A stretch of DNA of 64,000 bases from Isoetes taiwanensis (GCA_021234155.1 JAJEKV010000426.1:126001-190000), one strand, 5' to 3'; positions 23,457 to 35,860 are shown, counted from the stretch's first letter. The notes: generated by a model from the letters alone, not told the origin. Numbers and translations are program-made.

Positions 23457-26433
23457 CTATTCCAACAACGTGGGAAGCCTCTCTAGAATATCTTTTTCTT
23501 CTTTGGCACTTAGAGTGTAAACCACTCCCCGCTTAACAACGTGCTTTGCTTTAACCAACCTGACTTTGTTCTTTGCAACTTGAGTGGCATAAACAATTGC
23601 TTTATTTCCTCTACAAAACTTGTAACTGGATTTACAATTCACCAACTTCTCATAGTATGTCCCTTCTATGACCTCATCCCCTTTCACAAACTTCTGCCCT
23701 TGCATATCTACAAAGTCTTCTAACACCAAGTACTTAGCTTTGGTACATAGGATAAGGTAGAATTTTACATTCTCGTGATTGTTATTTGGAGCCACCACTG
23801 CAAAGACATCACCTATAGATACTTGCATGCTACATAAGTCAGCGCTGCCAATATATGCTTCTTCTCCTTCATCATGTACTTCTTCTTCAACAATAGCTTT
23901 GATGGGCTGTACCACAACTAGTTCAAACTTCTTAGTATATGATCCTATAAATGTGTCATGTGATTTGAACACCCATGGAAACAATGAAGGTTTCTAGATC
24001 CTTCAATAGGACGTGCTTCCCACTGATTTTTTCTGTCCACTTGTCCTATTTCAACCTCCCAAAAAGTTCTACTTACAGTTTGAATCTTCTTTTTATATGT
24101 TATGGGTGCTGCTGTTGACATGTACTGCTTTAGCCATTCCACCACCTCGTGTGCATTGGTCATCTTGCTACCCTTCAACTGTGCTGCTCTCAAAGCCCTC
24201 TTTATTACTGCTCCTGCACCATCATGTTCTCCCTTCCCATGGCCAGAGCACCAAAAGTTCCACATCATGTCTAAACCTGTTAAAGATTTGAATCTAGCAT
24301 CAAAGTAAAATGATTTTTTACCTTTGAATTGTGAGGCTGCACCATCTGAGAAGACATAATGCTTCTTCAAAGTGATTTCCTTCTCTTGCATCCAATGATT
24401 GTGTAAGAGAAAGCAATGCTGCACAAACAAAGAATCATGTTTTCTGTCATCAGATATATAAAAATGTTCTTCCTTGATCATTTCTTGTGTCTCAGGATCC
24501 CTTCTATATGTGAGGTGCACAAGAATAGTGATCTGCTCATTATGCCAATGCTTGGACTGGACTTCATTCTGCTCCTTGAAAGAGTAATTCTCTGCAAAGT
24601 CAACCACTGATACAATAGTATCATCAGCAAACCTGTTCAGTAGTTGTCTAAACATGGCTTGCTGCCATTTATACCTGAAATTATGTGTCACAAAAAACAT
24701 TGGGAGAAGTCTGTAAATATTGATGCTCAATTCTTTTTTTGGGTTTGCCATTTTTATCCTTACCAATTTCAATGTATAGTCTATGTTCTCCCAAGTGATT
24801 TTTGAGGTACTGTCCTTTGTTTCTTCTTTTGACACCTTTCCATTTTGTCCACACCACATTTGCTGCAGGTTCCTGACAAGCATGCTTCATTGTGCCACTC
24901 CTCACCTTCAGGCTTTGGGCAAACCATGCTTCTCCACATGTCACTGTTAGACTGCCAAACATGTCTTGCTGCATTGCACCCTACTTGACTTGCCTTGTGG
25001 TCACATATCTTGCAATCACAGGTGCAATCTGCACCGTGCACCATGGACTTTTTCTTCATGTTCTTCACCCCTTCCCTCAACATTGACATCCTCTCATGAT
25101 AGACGCAACAACAGGTATTGAATTCAGATAGCTTTACAACAAAGTAAGGCTTTAATTTCTCAAGGCTCTCTCGCTTAATTTGAACATCCGGATTGTCTTG
25201 CTTTGAAACTAGTGAAGAAATTCATGTCACAGGAATAAGAATAGAAAACTACTTATTAAATGCTAATGCTAATACCACTAGAAAAGCAAATCGCTAATGA
25301 ATAGCAACTCGGAACTAACCATCGATTCCATTAGCATTATAACATAACCCTTAGCAAACCAAACCACTAACAAAGTGCTAGGACATTGAGATGAAAGCAT
25401 TGCTAATCAGAGTGGTAGGTAGTGCTTCACTAACTAAAGATTAAGTTTAGTGCTAACATTGACAAAATTCCTAACAATTGGAACAACATTAACTAAAATA
25501 GTAATATTAGCAATCGCCATTTACAAAATCACTAACAGTGGCACTAACATCAACTAAACGTGGCACCAACATTATAAAGGTGAGAAACCTTAGCACTATA
25601 TCAAGAAATGATCCATTATCAACCATCAATAGCACTAAGACTTGCTACCACGAGAAGAAGGTGCAGCATTAATTCCATTAGCGGATCATATTAGAATCAA
25701 TACTTCAAAACTTATAAAAATATTAGTATTAGTAAACGTGAAAAAAAGACTTAGTAAAAACTGATCTACGATAGTATACCCGCTCACATCAAGGTAATGT
25801 GTTGGATGCTTAGGATGTTTTCCTCTACCGGATCTAACGCCTTTGAAGTTAGGCTAAACTCGTGTAGTTTGTCCAATAATCCACAACTTTTTCAATCACT
25901 TCTTGGTTCAGAAATCCTTTCTCTTCTTCCTTCTCCCAAGAGCCCACAATGCGTTTTTTATTACTAATTACAACACGGTGCTTCTTAGCTCGAACAATTC
26001 CTTGGATAAATTCCTAAAGCCTTGGCGCCTAATCTTTTGCTTCCATGCTCGACCTTCCCAAGTGCCATGACTAATGTCGCTCTTTTGTCGCTAATTTGTC
26101 ATTGGACTCCACTCCTTTCACGCGTGTTGTATGGTTTCTTGGATGCTACCGACAATTTCACCGCGGAACAATCTTTTCCTTATCGACATCGCAACCCGCA
26201 TAACTTTGTCGTTCTCCACTAGATGCCATACTTCTTTCTTTTCCGTGTGCAGAGACATCGAACCCGGCCAAATCCAAAAACGTGATTATGGAGGCTGCAT
26301 GTTGCAATTGCTTTTTTGAGTGCTCAATACTCCAATCTAAATTTTCATTTGACAATTGTTGCCTCATCTTGCTTGCTCTTTGCCGTTGCTTCTGCAAACG
26401 CCATTTCCGCCTCCTGTCTTCGTCATTAGTCAT
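23457..26433 (-). CDS. Transposase-like protein of the large DNA transposon (multi-exon, partly decayed)
   Basis: The first exon starts ATG at 26433 with a basic region ('RRRKWRLQKQRQRASKMRQQ'). A second block lies at about 26000-25775 ('EVIEKVVDYWTNYTS'). The main block begins near 25205 ('NTCCCVYHERMSML'), followed by a Cys-rich zinc-binding region ('DCTCDCKICDH', 'CLSGTCSKCG'). The core (24883-23945) has 'FVTHNFRYKWQQAMFRQLL', 'VVDFAENYSFKEQNEVQSKHW', 'YVFSDGAASQFKGKKSF' and 'WCSGHGKGEHDGAGAVIKRA'; the Asp/His-rich signatures look like a DDE-type catalytic core. A C-terminal part (23984-23457) resembles a chromatin-reader-like fold ('IGDVFAVVAPNN'). The frame changes near 24900, 24700 and 23985, so there are extra introns or frameshifts. 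The same motif order occurs in large, poorly named protein families of animals; this is recalled, not searched. Confidence 0.6.
25255..25720. repeat. Right subterminal array of GCTAA/TTAGC motifs
   Basis: It is dense in GCTAA, TTAGC and CTAAC. It lies 0.9-1.4 kb from the right terminus, mirroring 9030-9520, and sits in a probable intron of the transposase gene. Confidence 0.6.
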
Positions 26434-26608
26434 TGGATCACAAGAAGCCCGAACAAAAAATGGATGGAAAGAAAGAAACGAGATCTCTCTCCCTCGAGAA
26501 AGGGGGAATCAACCACCCCCCGATATTCTCGTTAATTTTGAATTTCCCTCTTCCCATAATACTAAAAAATAGTGCTAATTTGGGTGGACAAAAGGACACT
26601 AATTATGA

Positions 26609-26631
26609 GACACCGTAACGTGCGAGGACCC
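26609..26631 (-). repeat. Right terminal inverted repeat of the large DNA transposon
   Basis: The reverse complement begins GGGTCCTCGCACGTTACGG. It is followed by TAAA, as at the left end. Confidence 0.75.
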
Positions 26632-26655
26632 TAAACTACAAAGTTCACTCGATAT

Positions 26656-26745
26656 AGCTCAAAAAATCCAAGCACAAACCATATAAAAGCATGTATACTT
26701 AAAAAATCCAAGCACAAATGATGCAAAAGCATGTATATAATTCAG
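26656..26745 (+). repeat. Short tandem duplication between transposons
   Basis: 'aaaaaatccaagcacaaa' followed by 'aaaagcatgtata' is present twice, about 46 bp apart. Nothing else is recognisable in 26636-26930. Confidence 0.55.
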
Positions 26746-26930
26746 TATCGCTCATATCCAGGATTTGCAGTTGGAAAAATTAATAAGAGTATCTTCTACA
26801 CACAGTTGCAGCTGTAGACACGGGTTAACTATTTTCTGCAAGGCTATACCTTGATAAATGACCCCAGTAGTATTGAGTGCATGGCATTTCAATTTAGTTT
26901 CTATAGTTAATTACCTATTTCATGTATGTT

Positions 26931-28443
26931 TTGTGACGTCCCCTACTTCTTCTACGATGCTCCCATCGTATCAGAAGGCGGAGTTCATCCCCCTGGCAGC
27001 CAAACTGACAAGGGTCATCCACCTGACACCAATCCTAGATACTGGATCAATGAGGAAGAATGGATGGGTCATTTGCCCCGTCTTACCTCGGGACTATCCT
27101 AGCTGCAGAAGCGTGAATAAACATAAGCACATGACATCAATATAACAACAAGTCACCACAATATAACATATGTAATAACAACATCAGTAGCATCAACATA
27201 CGGGGAACCCTACCCAAGGCTCAGACTCATGGGGGATCGACTGACGGCTTGGGTCTCCAGAAGTTAATGCAGACCGAATTCATGGCAAATGGATTTGGCT
27301 GGCATAAGAACATGGCTGTTGGGTAGTCCACTCCATCCGCCCCTCCCCTGCACACTTTGTAGAGTTGGTTGAAGAGTCTTGGGACTGAACCATAGCCTGC
27401 GGGGTGCATAGCCAAAGGGGCTACTGCTGGGTTGCATCTCCCCAGTCCCGATGAGGCAGGAGGAGAGTCTCCTCTCCCCTCCAGAGGCATGCATGCCCAT
27501 CACAGGCGACTAGAGGGCCACTGCCCGTATTCGACTTGAACGTCATTGAAGGTGACGCATCACCCAAGAGGTGTCAAGCTCATGCCTTGCCCACACGCAG
27601 TGGCAAACCATTAAGCCTAGCCAGCTTAGATCTCCGGTAGGCTTTACACACCAGAGGGATCAATCAGTGATGGGACAAGTCCCCCTTGTTCCACCGGTCT
27701 AGCCCCGCCACCTACAACTAGGCGGGCTCTTGTACACGGGCTGCATTAATTGGGAATTAATGAGGTTATCTAGGATCATCTGCTACTGAAGGTTTCAGGG
27801 TCTCTACCTCCCTTCCCACATACAAAGGAGAGCATAGAATGGAACATCATCATCATCCAGAACTGAAATACTGAATAAGATCTAATCTATCTTACCTAAA
27901 CATACAAGGTTAGGTTCTTTCATTACGGCTGGCGATCTTAGAATCTACAAGGCTGATAGGACTGATCTAACATACTATCCTAACTCATTGCCGGGCTAAC
28001 AGGCGGCTTTGCACAATAGAATCGCAGGTTACCTAATCCTTGACTAGCTCCAGCTCCTCGGATCATGTCCATGCTCTTGTTCTTGCTGAAGAGAGCTGCC
28101 CTTGATGAATCTAATGTGCAAAGGCGGCTCAGTGGCGCCTGACAATGCGGAATGGTAGCTTGCCTTGGTCGGAATGGCTCGGGGAAGCCCAAAATGCAAA
28201 AGGGAAAAGGTTTAGGGTTTCCCCTTTGGTTCCTTATATATGAACTTTTAGGGTTAGGTTAGAAGGGGCCAAATGGGGTATTGCCACTTGGCAAGGGGGT
28301 TTTAATTGCACATGTTTAATATACATGCACAACATACGAGGTTGCCCCCTAGGTGCAACCCTTTACGGCTGTCAAGTACTTGTCGTGGTGACATATACGT
28401 GTGACGTGGCAATATAATATACGTATTCGGATCGTATGTTATA
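26931..28443 (-). repeat. Probable 3' LTR of a degenerate Ty3/gypsy element
   Basis: The region starts TGTGACGTCCCC (minus-strand LTR end GGGGACGTCACA) and ends just before a purine stretch (CAAGGTGGGG on the minus strand, about 28448-28457). A TATA-like CATATATAAGG lies on the minus strand near 28236-28246, as expected for an LTR promoter. It is adjacent to the C-terminal coding part of the gypsy element. No partner LTR is present in the window, so the borders are estimates. Confidence 0.5.
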
Positions 28444-28995
28444 CCCCACCTTGAATTGATGCTGTCCTCAGCATCACGCGTCTCCCACCCTGGAAACCTA
28501 CATACCCTGCAATACATTTGATACATACAGTTTTACAACATAATTACTCCAAGGTAATATGTTAATTTTCGTAATACATCCTTGTTCAATAACATACTAT
28601 GATAAGAGGCTCTTTCGCCCTCGTACTTTATCGTCTATTATTCACAAAATTTTATGGTTTACACCATTATCATTAACATAGTTCCAAAATTCTCTAATTA
28701 AGGTTCCATATCGTCTCCTTGCAATACATTATGATAAAACATGTGTTGCAAGTCTTCGCAGTGCGACCTTCCTGCCGCTAGACTCTCCTATTGGCCTGCG
28801 GGTCCAACACCACGTCAGTATACATTTAATTATTTTAAAGTTGGTTGTTAGGGAACCGACCATTAATTATAATTTATATGGATGCAAGGCTAATCTCCCA
28901 GCATAGGAAGATTATGTTTCTTCCATCTTGGCCATGGAGACAGCGCCCTATCATGCCTAAGATGATGACTCGTGCCTACACCTTTAGTTGCCTTT

Positions 28996-29051
28996 GGCGT
29001 GAAGGGTGGCGTCCTTCCCGTATTTTGGCATGAAGGATGGCATCCTTCCCG
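28996..29051 (+). repeat. Tandem duplicated hairpin unit in the gypsy 3' untranslated region
   Basis: Two 25-bp units, at 28996-29020 and 29027-29051, share 'GGCxTGAAGGxTGGCxTCCTTCCCG'-type sequence. Each can fold (GAAGG with CCTTC). The rest of 28444-29161 is non-coding. Confidence 0.55.
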
Positions 29052-29161
29052 TAGTAGGCATTGACTAAAGGTGCTTTCCTATCAATGCATGCCTGAATGA
29101 CCTCTTATCTCTCAGGTTCGTCTATTTCCGTGGAACGGAAGTAGACTTTTTAATCTACCTC

Positions 29162-29430
29162 CTACTCACCTATCGGTTCGGTGTCGACTACTTCGGTGAC
29201 GAGCCGACCCTTGCATTGCTCCATGAATTGGGGGTACTGCTTCTCCAAATCTGATTGTAGTACCCACGTAGCATCTTCCACAGGTAAGTGCGTCCATATC
29301 ACTAGGTATTGGAGAAATTGGGATCTTGTCTTCTTATAGGCCCTGTCAAGAAGAACCTCTGGGACGATTTCAAGCTGATCGTCCGTCATTTCCAGTAACT
29401 CTGTTGTCTCCAATACTTCCTCGGAAGTGT
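29162..29430 (-). pseudogene. C-terminal chromodomain-like part of the gypsy polyprotein
   Basis: 'PEVLLDRAYKKTRSQFLQYL' followed by 'IWTHLPVEDATWV' matches the C-terminal chromodomain-like tail of plant chromovirus integrases, which targets integration to chromatin. The reading frame runs directly into the integrase tail 'VFHVSLLKRHT' at 47189-47220 if the intervening copia element and one copy of its AGTGT duplication are removed. So this is the displaced end of the same gene. Confidence 0.85.
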
Positions 29431-30161
29431 TGATGAGTTGTCAGCTTATAAGTCATGTTTACAGGCCAATGATTAAAGTTGTGGAATGGTACATCTTGAG
29501 AAGGGTTGATCAATGTATAATCATGGTCTTTGAAGCCTTGAGTGCAGAAGCGTATAATATGGTATGAAATGCCATGGTTAACATATTAAAGGGTTCAAAA
29601 TTCCAATGGTTAGAAAATCCGAAAAGTGATTCCACGTGTGTGGGATAATGGCTCGAACATCTTATAAACGGCCTTATGCCTGTGGGATATATGCAGGAAT
29701 CGAAGGACCCAAAGTAGAATGTTGATCTGGCACGAAACCGCCGGAATGAAGAAGATATAGCCGGGAATGCATTGAATACATGGGATTGAATAGAATGAGG
29801 TGTTGAGCAGTGATTATGGAGAAGATCCGGCAGTATATGGGCCAGTCAAAGCATGAACAGTAATCGAGTCAATACACGAACTCTGCTACAGTGAATGGCT
29901 TGTATTTCAATGGTCATTACTAGTTTTAATGATTGTGTAACTTATGAACACTTCCTCTATTGAACTATAGAGAATTAGAGACCACAATTTGGCCGCTCTA
30001 TAAGTTCTTATTTGAAGGAAATAACTTATGTTGTTAAAACTTGATGTGAATATAGTTTTGACAAGGCTATATGATGTTTGAAGGTTATGCAAAGTTAAAA
30101 CCTTACTAGGCATTCCAGGAAGTTGGTTGATCATCATATTTAATTTTCTAAAAGCCCTTCA
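29431..30161 (+). repeat. 5' LTR of copia-2
   Basis: 731 bp from TGATGAGTTGTC to CCCTTCA. It is about 97% identical by eye to 46452-47183. Confidence 0.95.
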
Positions 30162-30180
30162 GTGGTATCAGAGCTATAAG

Positions 30181-31820
30181 ATGTCTAGTAGGTTTGCTGC
30201 AAGCTTGCTAAACACTATTGATGTGTACAAAGGTGGCTCAGGGTTCCAGGTGTGGAAAGATGCCATCAAGTATGTGTTAGAGGTGGAAGACCTCTGGGAT
30301 CTGGTAGATTCAAATGGTACAATTGGTGCTGAAGCAGGAACTCTGACAAGGTCAGATTCTACAGGATCAGCAGCTGGTACAGTAGCCCAGCCTACAACTG
30401 GCAGTGCTAGTGTGACAGGTGGAGGAGTTAGTGGCTCCAGTGGAGGAAAATCTCTGCAAGCTAAGGCCAAAGAAGCACAAGGGATCATTTGTTGTAAGGT
30501 AAGTCCCTCAATTCGTCTTAAGCTTAGATCTCTTGGACCTAGAGAGATGTGGAAATTTCTATTGAAACACTATGAAGAAAAAACCTCCTCACAAATAGAT
30601 TTGCTTGAAAATGAATTAAGAGGATTGAAGTTGAGAGAGGATGAAGATGTGGGAGAATTTTTCAGCAAATTTGATAACTTAATAGTTGATTTAAGTGGGG
30701 CTGGAGTTGTAATCTCAGAAAGAAGCCAGGTCTTACAAATTTCTAGAGCCATAGGTGAAAATGAAACCTTAGCCTTGTTCATAAGAAATTCTTGTAGATC
30801 CAGAGAAGAAGCTGAGGTTACCTTAAGAACAGAATGGGAACAAAAGAAAATCTTGAGGCAAAGCCAAAATAAAGAAATTCCATAAGTGTTACTTGTCAAA
30901 AGAAAAGATAAAGTAGTGTGTTATAACTGCCATGAGTTAGGGCATTATAAAAATGAGTGCCCTAGACTCAAGAAGGAGTTTAATTGCTACACATGTGGAG
31001 GGAGGGGACATGTAGCATCAAAGTGTCCAACTCCAAATAATTTTGGTAAATCTCGAGGTAGAGGAGAGCCTAGCAAAGGCAGATTTGGAAGAGGGAGAGG
31101 TCGAGGGTATAAAGCATATATTGCCCAAGAACAAGAAGTTTCTTCAAAGGGAGTGGCTGAGGAGGAAGATGAAGATGAGGTACATACTGAATTTGCTGTG
31201 ATAAATGATAGTATTGGTACTAATAAATCTGATCATTTGATAGTTGATAGTGGAGCTGAAAGATCAGTAGTGCAATCTACTGATCTCTTGAGGAATATCT
31301 CTGCTACAAGTTCCAGGAAAATTCAAGTGGGAAATGGAGCTCTTCAAGAGGTGAAGGGGACTGGTCTGTTACAGCTTGAAGATCTTAAGGGAAATATTGT
31401 GAACATAGAGGATGTTCTATGTGTGCCAGCAATAATAAAAAATTTGATTTCAGTTAGTCAATTATGTGATTTGGGGTATCGAGTGGTTTTTGAAGGAGAC
31501 AAATGTAATGTATATATGAATAATGAATTGAAGTTTGTTGCCAAAAGGGTTGGAAATCTTTTTGAAATGAATAATGTGATGCATCATAGCATTAATGCAA
31601 TACAAGAGGACAGTGTTGATTTGTGGCACAAAAGGCTAGCACATACAAATTACAAAAATCTAAAATTCTTATTGAAGCATGGCTACATAAACTACCATGA
31701 TCACAAGGCAAATGAGTTTATCTGTGAAGGATGTGCCTTAGGGAAATTAAACAGGCTGCCATTCCATAAAAGTAAAACTAGAGCTCAGCAAGTTCTGGAA
31801 TTGGTACATTCAGATCTGTG
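30181..31820 (+). pseudogene. copia-2 gag, protease and start of integrase
   Basis: ATG at 30181 opens a UBN2-type gag ('SGFQVWKDAIKYVLEVEDLW'). A TAA at 30883-30885 interrupts the frame, which then continues with two CCHC knuckles ('CYNCHELGHYKNECP', 'CYTCGGRGHVASKCP'), protease 'IVDSGAERSVV' and pre-integrase 'LWHKRLAHTNYKNL'. It stops inside the integrase at 'LVHSDLC', exactly where hAT-1 is inserted, and resumes at 43827. Confidence 0.9.
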
Positions 31821-32755
31821 TTGTCTCTAAGGGCGAATATTCGCCAAAAGGCGAATATTCTCATGCTTTTTAAAAAATGGCACGAATCTTGAGTAGGTTA
31901 AAGAAAATGGTGGGAAAAAAATATTAGCTAATTTTTTGTCTGGTCTTCCGGCGACCAGGTTGAGCTTCGCCGAGCCTACGCAACATGCTGGGAGAGATTT
32001 TAGCCAAGCTTTCGACGTATTTGAGGAGTAGGGACTCTGGATTCGCCCAGAACAAGAGCAGAGTCGGGCATTTTGTAGGACCTATTTTTGTTTTGGGCAT
32101 TTATGGAACCTAGATTTATGGCACAGAGTCGGCCGTTTGTGGAATCTATTTTTATTTGCGCCTCTGTTCTACGGATTTCCAACCAGTTAGGATATGTACA
32201 TTAGGGCATTGGTGGAGAATTACAATGGATGCCAAATCCGTATTTTTCTTGGCAAAGATTTAAAATAATTTAAATGCGCAGCTCATATCTCCAAGATGAG
32301 CAATAAAGATTTTACTTCTGGCCTTAGAATGCTCATTGAAAAATGCAAAGGCCATTTGGCCTTCAATATCACATTACAATCAAAGGCAAAACCGTATCAT
32401 GCTGATGAATCTTTTTACCTATGCAGAGCACAACTTTCTTCTTTTTCGCATTGTATGAGCAGGCACGCGTTTGATGCAATCTAAACTCTTATGCATTCAA
32501 AGGACAAAGTTCTATCAGATAGAAGACACCGACTTAAAGACATGGAAAGAATATTTGTTGCTTTTTATGCGGAGGCCAATCATAAAGCAAGACAATGATA
32601 TAAATAACCCTTGGAAAGTGGATGAAAATACTATTTCCTTGTGCAATTCATATGGCATATTGTTCCTTCTTCTTCTTATACTTTTGGTAAGAGCATATCA
32701 TTTAATCCCTATGCTAACTTATAGTGATTACTTCTAATGTTCAGTGTTCATGCAG

Positions 32756-33310
32756 ATCATGTTTTTGGTACAAAGGCCAGAAATGCAGAGGTCTACAACA
32801 TCCATACAAAGGAAGTAATTGCTTTGCAAAGACGAGGTTTTAATGGTAAAAGACACATGTTAAAAAGACTGGTTTTTAAATTGTTTGCAAAACCGACGAC
32901 GTACATGCACTAAAGTATATTAAGCAAGAGTTGTATCGTCTATTACAAAGCATATATTTCAAGAACTTAGGTTTCTCATACATAACCAATGTTGGTGAAA
33001 TGTCTTTATTAAGCTTTTGCTATTGGACAGGCACAGTGTTTGCATATGGACAGACGAGTAGTGGGAAAACCTATACAATGCATGGATCAGGAGATGTTCC
33101 CGGTATTATTCATCTAGGGCCCCGTGATGTCTTTTTACATAAAGATAAAGAATGTAATTGACATTCCTCGCCAAAGATATTATACACATGCCATGATGGA
33201 GATTTGCATGCCATAAGCATATTGTTTTGTCAATAAAACTTCACAGATCTCTGGCAGGGAGTTTCTGAGCCGTGTCTCTTACATGGAGATTTATAATGAA
33301 GATGGAGTTA
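32756..33310 (+). pseudogene. Captured kinesin motor exons (kinesin-7/CENP-E-like)
   Basis: Three exons keep splice borders and phase. Exon 1 (32756-32845) encodes 'HVFGTKARNAEVYNIHTKEV'. Exon 2 (from 33031) encodes 'GTVFAYGQTSSGKTYTMHGS', which contains the P-loop GQTSSGKT that binds ATP. Exon 3 (from 33247) encodes 'GREFLSRVSYMEIYNED'. The order and phase-1 junction (FN-G-TVFAYG) match plant kinesin-7 motors. The microtubule-binding switch regions and the tail are missing, so it is a fragment carried by hAT-1 or by a Helitron nested in it. Confidence 0.85.
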
Positions 33311-33869
33311 GACTCTCAAGGCCAAGTCGTTGATCACACTTACAAGTGAGCCACTGAACATGAGTGTGGGTGCTTCGTGTTTGAATCGACTTTGAGTTGG
33401 AGGTAGGTGACAAGTTTGATCATAAGATAACTTCATTCTCGTGATCCAAACCTAGAGTTCGTGGTACAAGCCCTGACTAAAAGATAGTTTGCAAGCATAA
33501 TCTCAGGCTTTATGCCATGCCGTAGCCTACCCATCCTCTGCAAAAATGGAACATTTAATCCTTGCCACGGCTCTAAGCATCCAACTATTTGATTATGGAT
33601 GTTTCTTCTGTTCCTAACACTTGCCTGCTTCTTCTCTATTCTCCTGCTCTAACCAACCGTGGTATATAGGGGTTGTCTCTTTGAATACCCAAATAACACC
33701 TGAAGCCTGCTTGATGGGGTTACCACATATTTGTTTAATTGTCTTAGTAGTGCCATAAGTGTCAGAAGACCTGGTTCAGCTCTTTTTCTTATTTGATCTC
33801 CTTGGAAATGACATACTTAATGTGGATCAGATCCATGGAAGACTAAAAAAAATGTTGCCATCTTTGAAT

Positions 33870-34295
33870 TTAGCTCCAGATCTTTGAGGGATTATTTGTT
33901 GGATTCTCTGGCTTTAGAAACAGAACATAAACTCTAGCCCATACACGACCAAGAAGATCCACAATACATGCATGATGCATGCATGCATCGCCGCATGCAT
34001 ACAACATCAAAACAAACGTAACATGGCTTGGCTTTACACCTTGTGTTGTCATATGTCTGAACAGTCTCAGAGCCTTTGCACTCTCGCCATATTGAGCATA
34101 TCCTGAAATTATTAAACTCCACGACACGACATCTTGTGTGGACAAACAATCAAAAAGTGAGCACGCATTATTCATGCTGCCACATTTGGGATACATTTCA
34201 ATAGCAGCACTATTAACAAAGATATTAACAACAGGCCCAGCTTTTATCATGTGTGTAAGATGTGACAATGTAAAATGCCCTAGACATTTATTCAT
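33870..34295 (-). pseudogene. PPR fragment inside hAT-1
   Basis: 'NIFVNSAAIEMYPKCGSMNN' followed by 'DVVSWSLIISGYAQYGE' and 'HHACIVDLLGRV' are PPR motifs of the PLS type close to a C-terminal end. Part between 'VLMLYACGDACM' and 'HHACIVDLLGR' is shortened. It is a captured or relict fragment with no start and no E/DYW domain. Confidence 0.8.
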
Positions 34296-34329
34296 GGTGA
34301 AGACTGGGACACTAAGGCACTTTGACCAA

Positions 34330-35420
34330 TAAGTTTTGGCCTCTACATTAGGCTTTACTTTTTACAAATTCATTACTTCAGTTCTCACAGCTCTATTACA
34401 TATTTAATAATGCATGTTTGCTGCTACATTTTCCAGTTTGCTGGATAAAGTTGAAAATGAGGTATGTCCTTGCAATCTCTGATCTCCTTGTGCACATGTA
34501 AGTTACAGTGTGAAAATGGAATTTAACAGGACATCATGAATTCGAAATTCAGTTTGCTATGTTTACAAAACTGTGGCAACATTTAAAAAAAAATGAAATG
34601 CTCGCTGTCTTTTGAGGTTGAAATCTTATGCAGTGAAGGGAACTTGTGTATTAGTTCCTTAGAAGATTAGTCACAAAGGATGTTCTAGGTCTGACACAAA
34701 TGTTGAGCGAATAATTAGAGCGAATGCTTGATACACAAAAATTGGAGCCTTTGATAATGGTCATGGTAAGAAATATCATGCTAATGCCAAGGAACTCCCT
34801 GGCGCTGCCTCAAGAGGCTCCCCGCGATGAAAAATGGGAGATCATCTGATTCTACACATAGTTGCTATCCAAAGAGTTCAGACCTGTACATGCAGTCATG
34901 TTAGACTGGGATGCTGGGGCATCAACAGAAATTCTACAGAGGCTTAGTAATCTGAAGTCTGCAACTAGCACAAGGCTACCTCAATTCTCTGCATGGGTGA
35001 TGGATCATGGTCACACACTTGATGCTTTGATTAAGTTCATTTATTTCTGATTGTCTAGGGTCTGCCTAATTAAGTTTTAAGAGTGGTCAACTCATGATGC
35101 AGTCCATACTACGGACAGTAGGGAGGATCCAATCCAATAAGTACATGTCTGCTGATTTCCCTGCTTGCTAGGCAACAAAGAAATGTGAAACATCACACTC
35201 CATTCATAAGGTGTCTTTTGTTTCAAGGATCCCTTACCTTCTGATAACCAGGTTCTTGCCATCTCCCAGTGTTAGAATGTGATCAAAATAATCTAAAAAC
35301 TTCTACAAAATGCACCGGAGACGACTTGAAGCCACCCCCGTTTCCTCAAAGATATGCCGCATCATTGGGGAAATAAAGCCGCCAATATGCAAAGAAGTTT
35401 GTTACATGCATGTGGCAGCA
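34330..35420. other. Stretch in hAT-1 without recognisable gene
   Basis: Short ORFs only. I see nothing that can be assigned. Confidence 0.4.
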
Positions 35421-35429
35421 TAGTTAGAA

Positions 35430-35740
35430 TAGAGCAAGGCCGGTGGCTCCAAGCACCACATGACACTGTTCTTTATTGATGGGAGCTTAAACGAAGCACA
35501 CCGTGTCTTGGATGGACCTTTGAACCAAAATGCAGTCTCATGGGGCACACTGATTACAGGGTATGCTCAGCATGGTCAAAGCTCTCTTGCTCGAGAATGT
35601 TGCAGCAGGTTGAAGGCATAAAGCCTACCAAAGTTACTTTACTTAGAATTTTAAAAGGATAAAGCAGCATAGAGGAATTGAGAAGGTTGCATGAACAGAT
35701 CATTGAAAATGGTTTTTCCAACAGTCACATGTTGAAATAT
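35430..35740 (+). pseudogene. Second PPR fragment inside hAT-1, opposite strand
   Basis: Conceptual translation gives 'GSLNEAHRVLDGPLNQNAVS' then 'WGTLITGYAQHGQSS'. After a frame change near 35600 it gives 'EGIKPTKVTL' and 'LRRLHEQIIENGF'. These are PPR motifs with at least one frameshift. It lies on the opposite strand from the fragment at 33870-34295. Confidence 0.7.
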
Positions 35741-35860
35741 GTAGCATTATAACAAGGGGTTTTTTTTGTGATTTTATACGCTTTTTGGCATGGTTTTTAT
35801 ATGATTTCATGTGCGTATTGCACGAGGCATACTAATCAGTATATCTAGAGTGCACACTGA
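35740..35860 (+). repeat. Dispersed repeat, copy 1
   Basis: 'aacaaggggtttttt…gattttatacgctttttggcatgg…tgatttcatg…tatctagagtgca' recurs with changes at 37985-38097 and partly near 38848-38880. It is a moderately diverged repeat of unknown class within hAT-1. Confidence 0.55.

Larger units (their letters stand above)
8318..26631. mobile_element. Large DNA transposon with GGGTCCTCGCACG terminal inverted repeats
   Basis: The left end GGGTCCTCGCACGCTACGG (8318-8336) and right end (26614-26631, reverse complement GGGTCCTCGCACGTTACGG) match over about 18 of 19 bases. Both are flanked by TAAA (8314-8317 and 26632-26635), a candidate 4-bp target duplication. Inside are a minus-strand transposase-like gene, an acidic plus-strand gene, matching subterminal GCTAA arrays about 0.7-1.4 kb from each end, and plus-strand host-like exons. 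A later copia insertion (14618-19992) splits it, so its own length is about 12.9 kb. The GGG ends and 4-bp duplication resemble the Sola superfamily, but that assignment is inference. Confidence 0.75.

Noticed and set aside
30163-30174. TGGTATCAGAGC as part of a tRNA gene
   Set aside because: It is the primer-binding site next to the LTR; no cloverleaf can be drawn around it.
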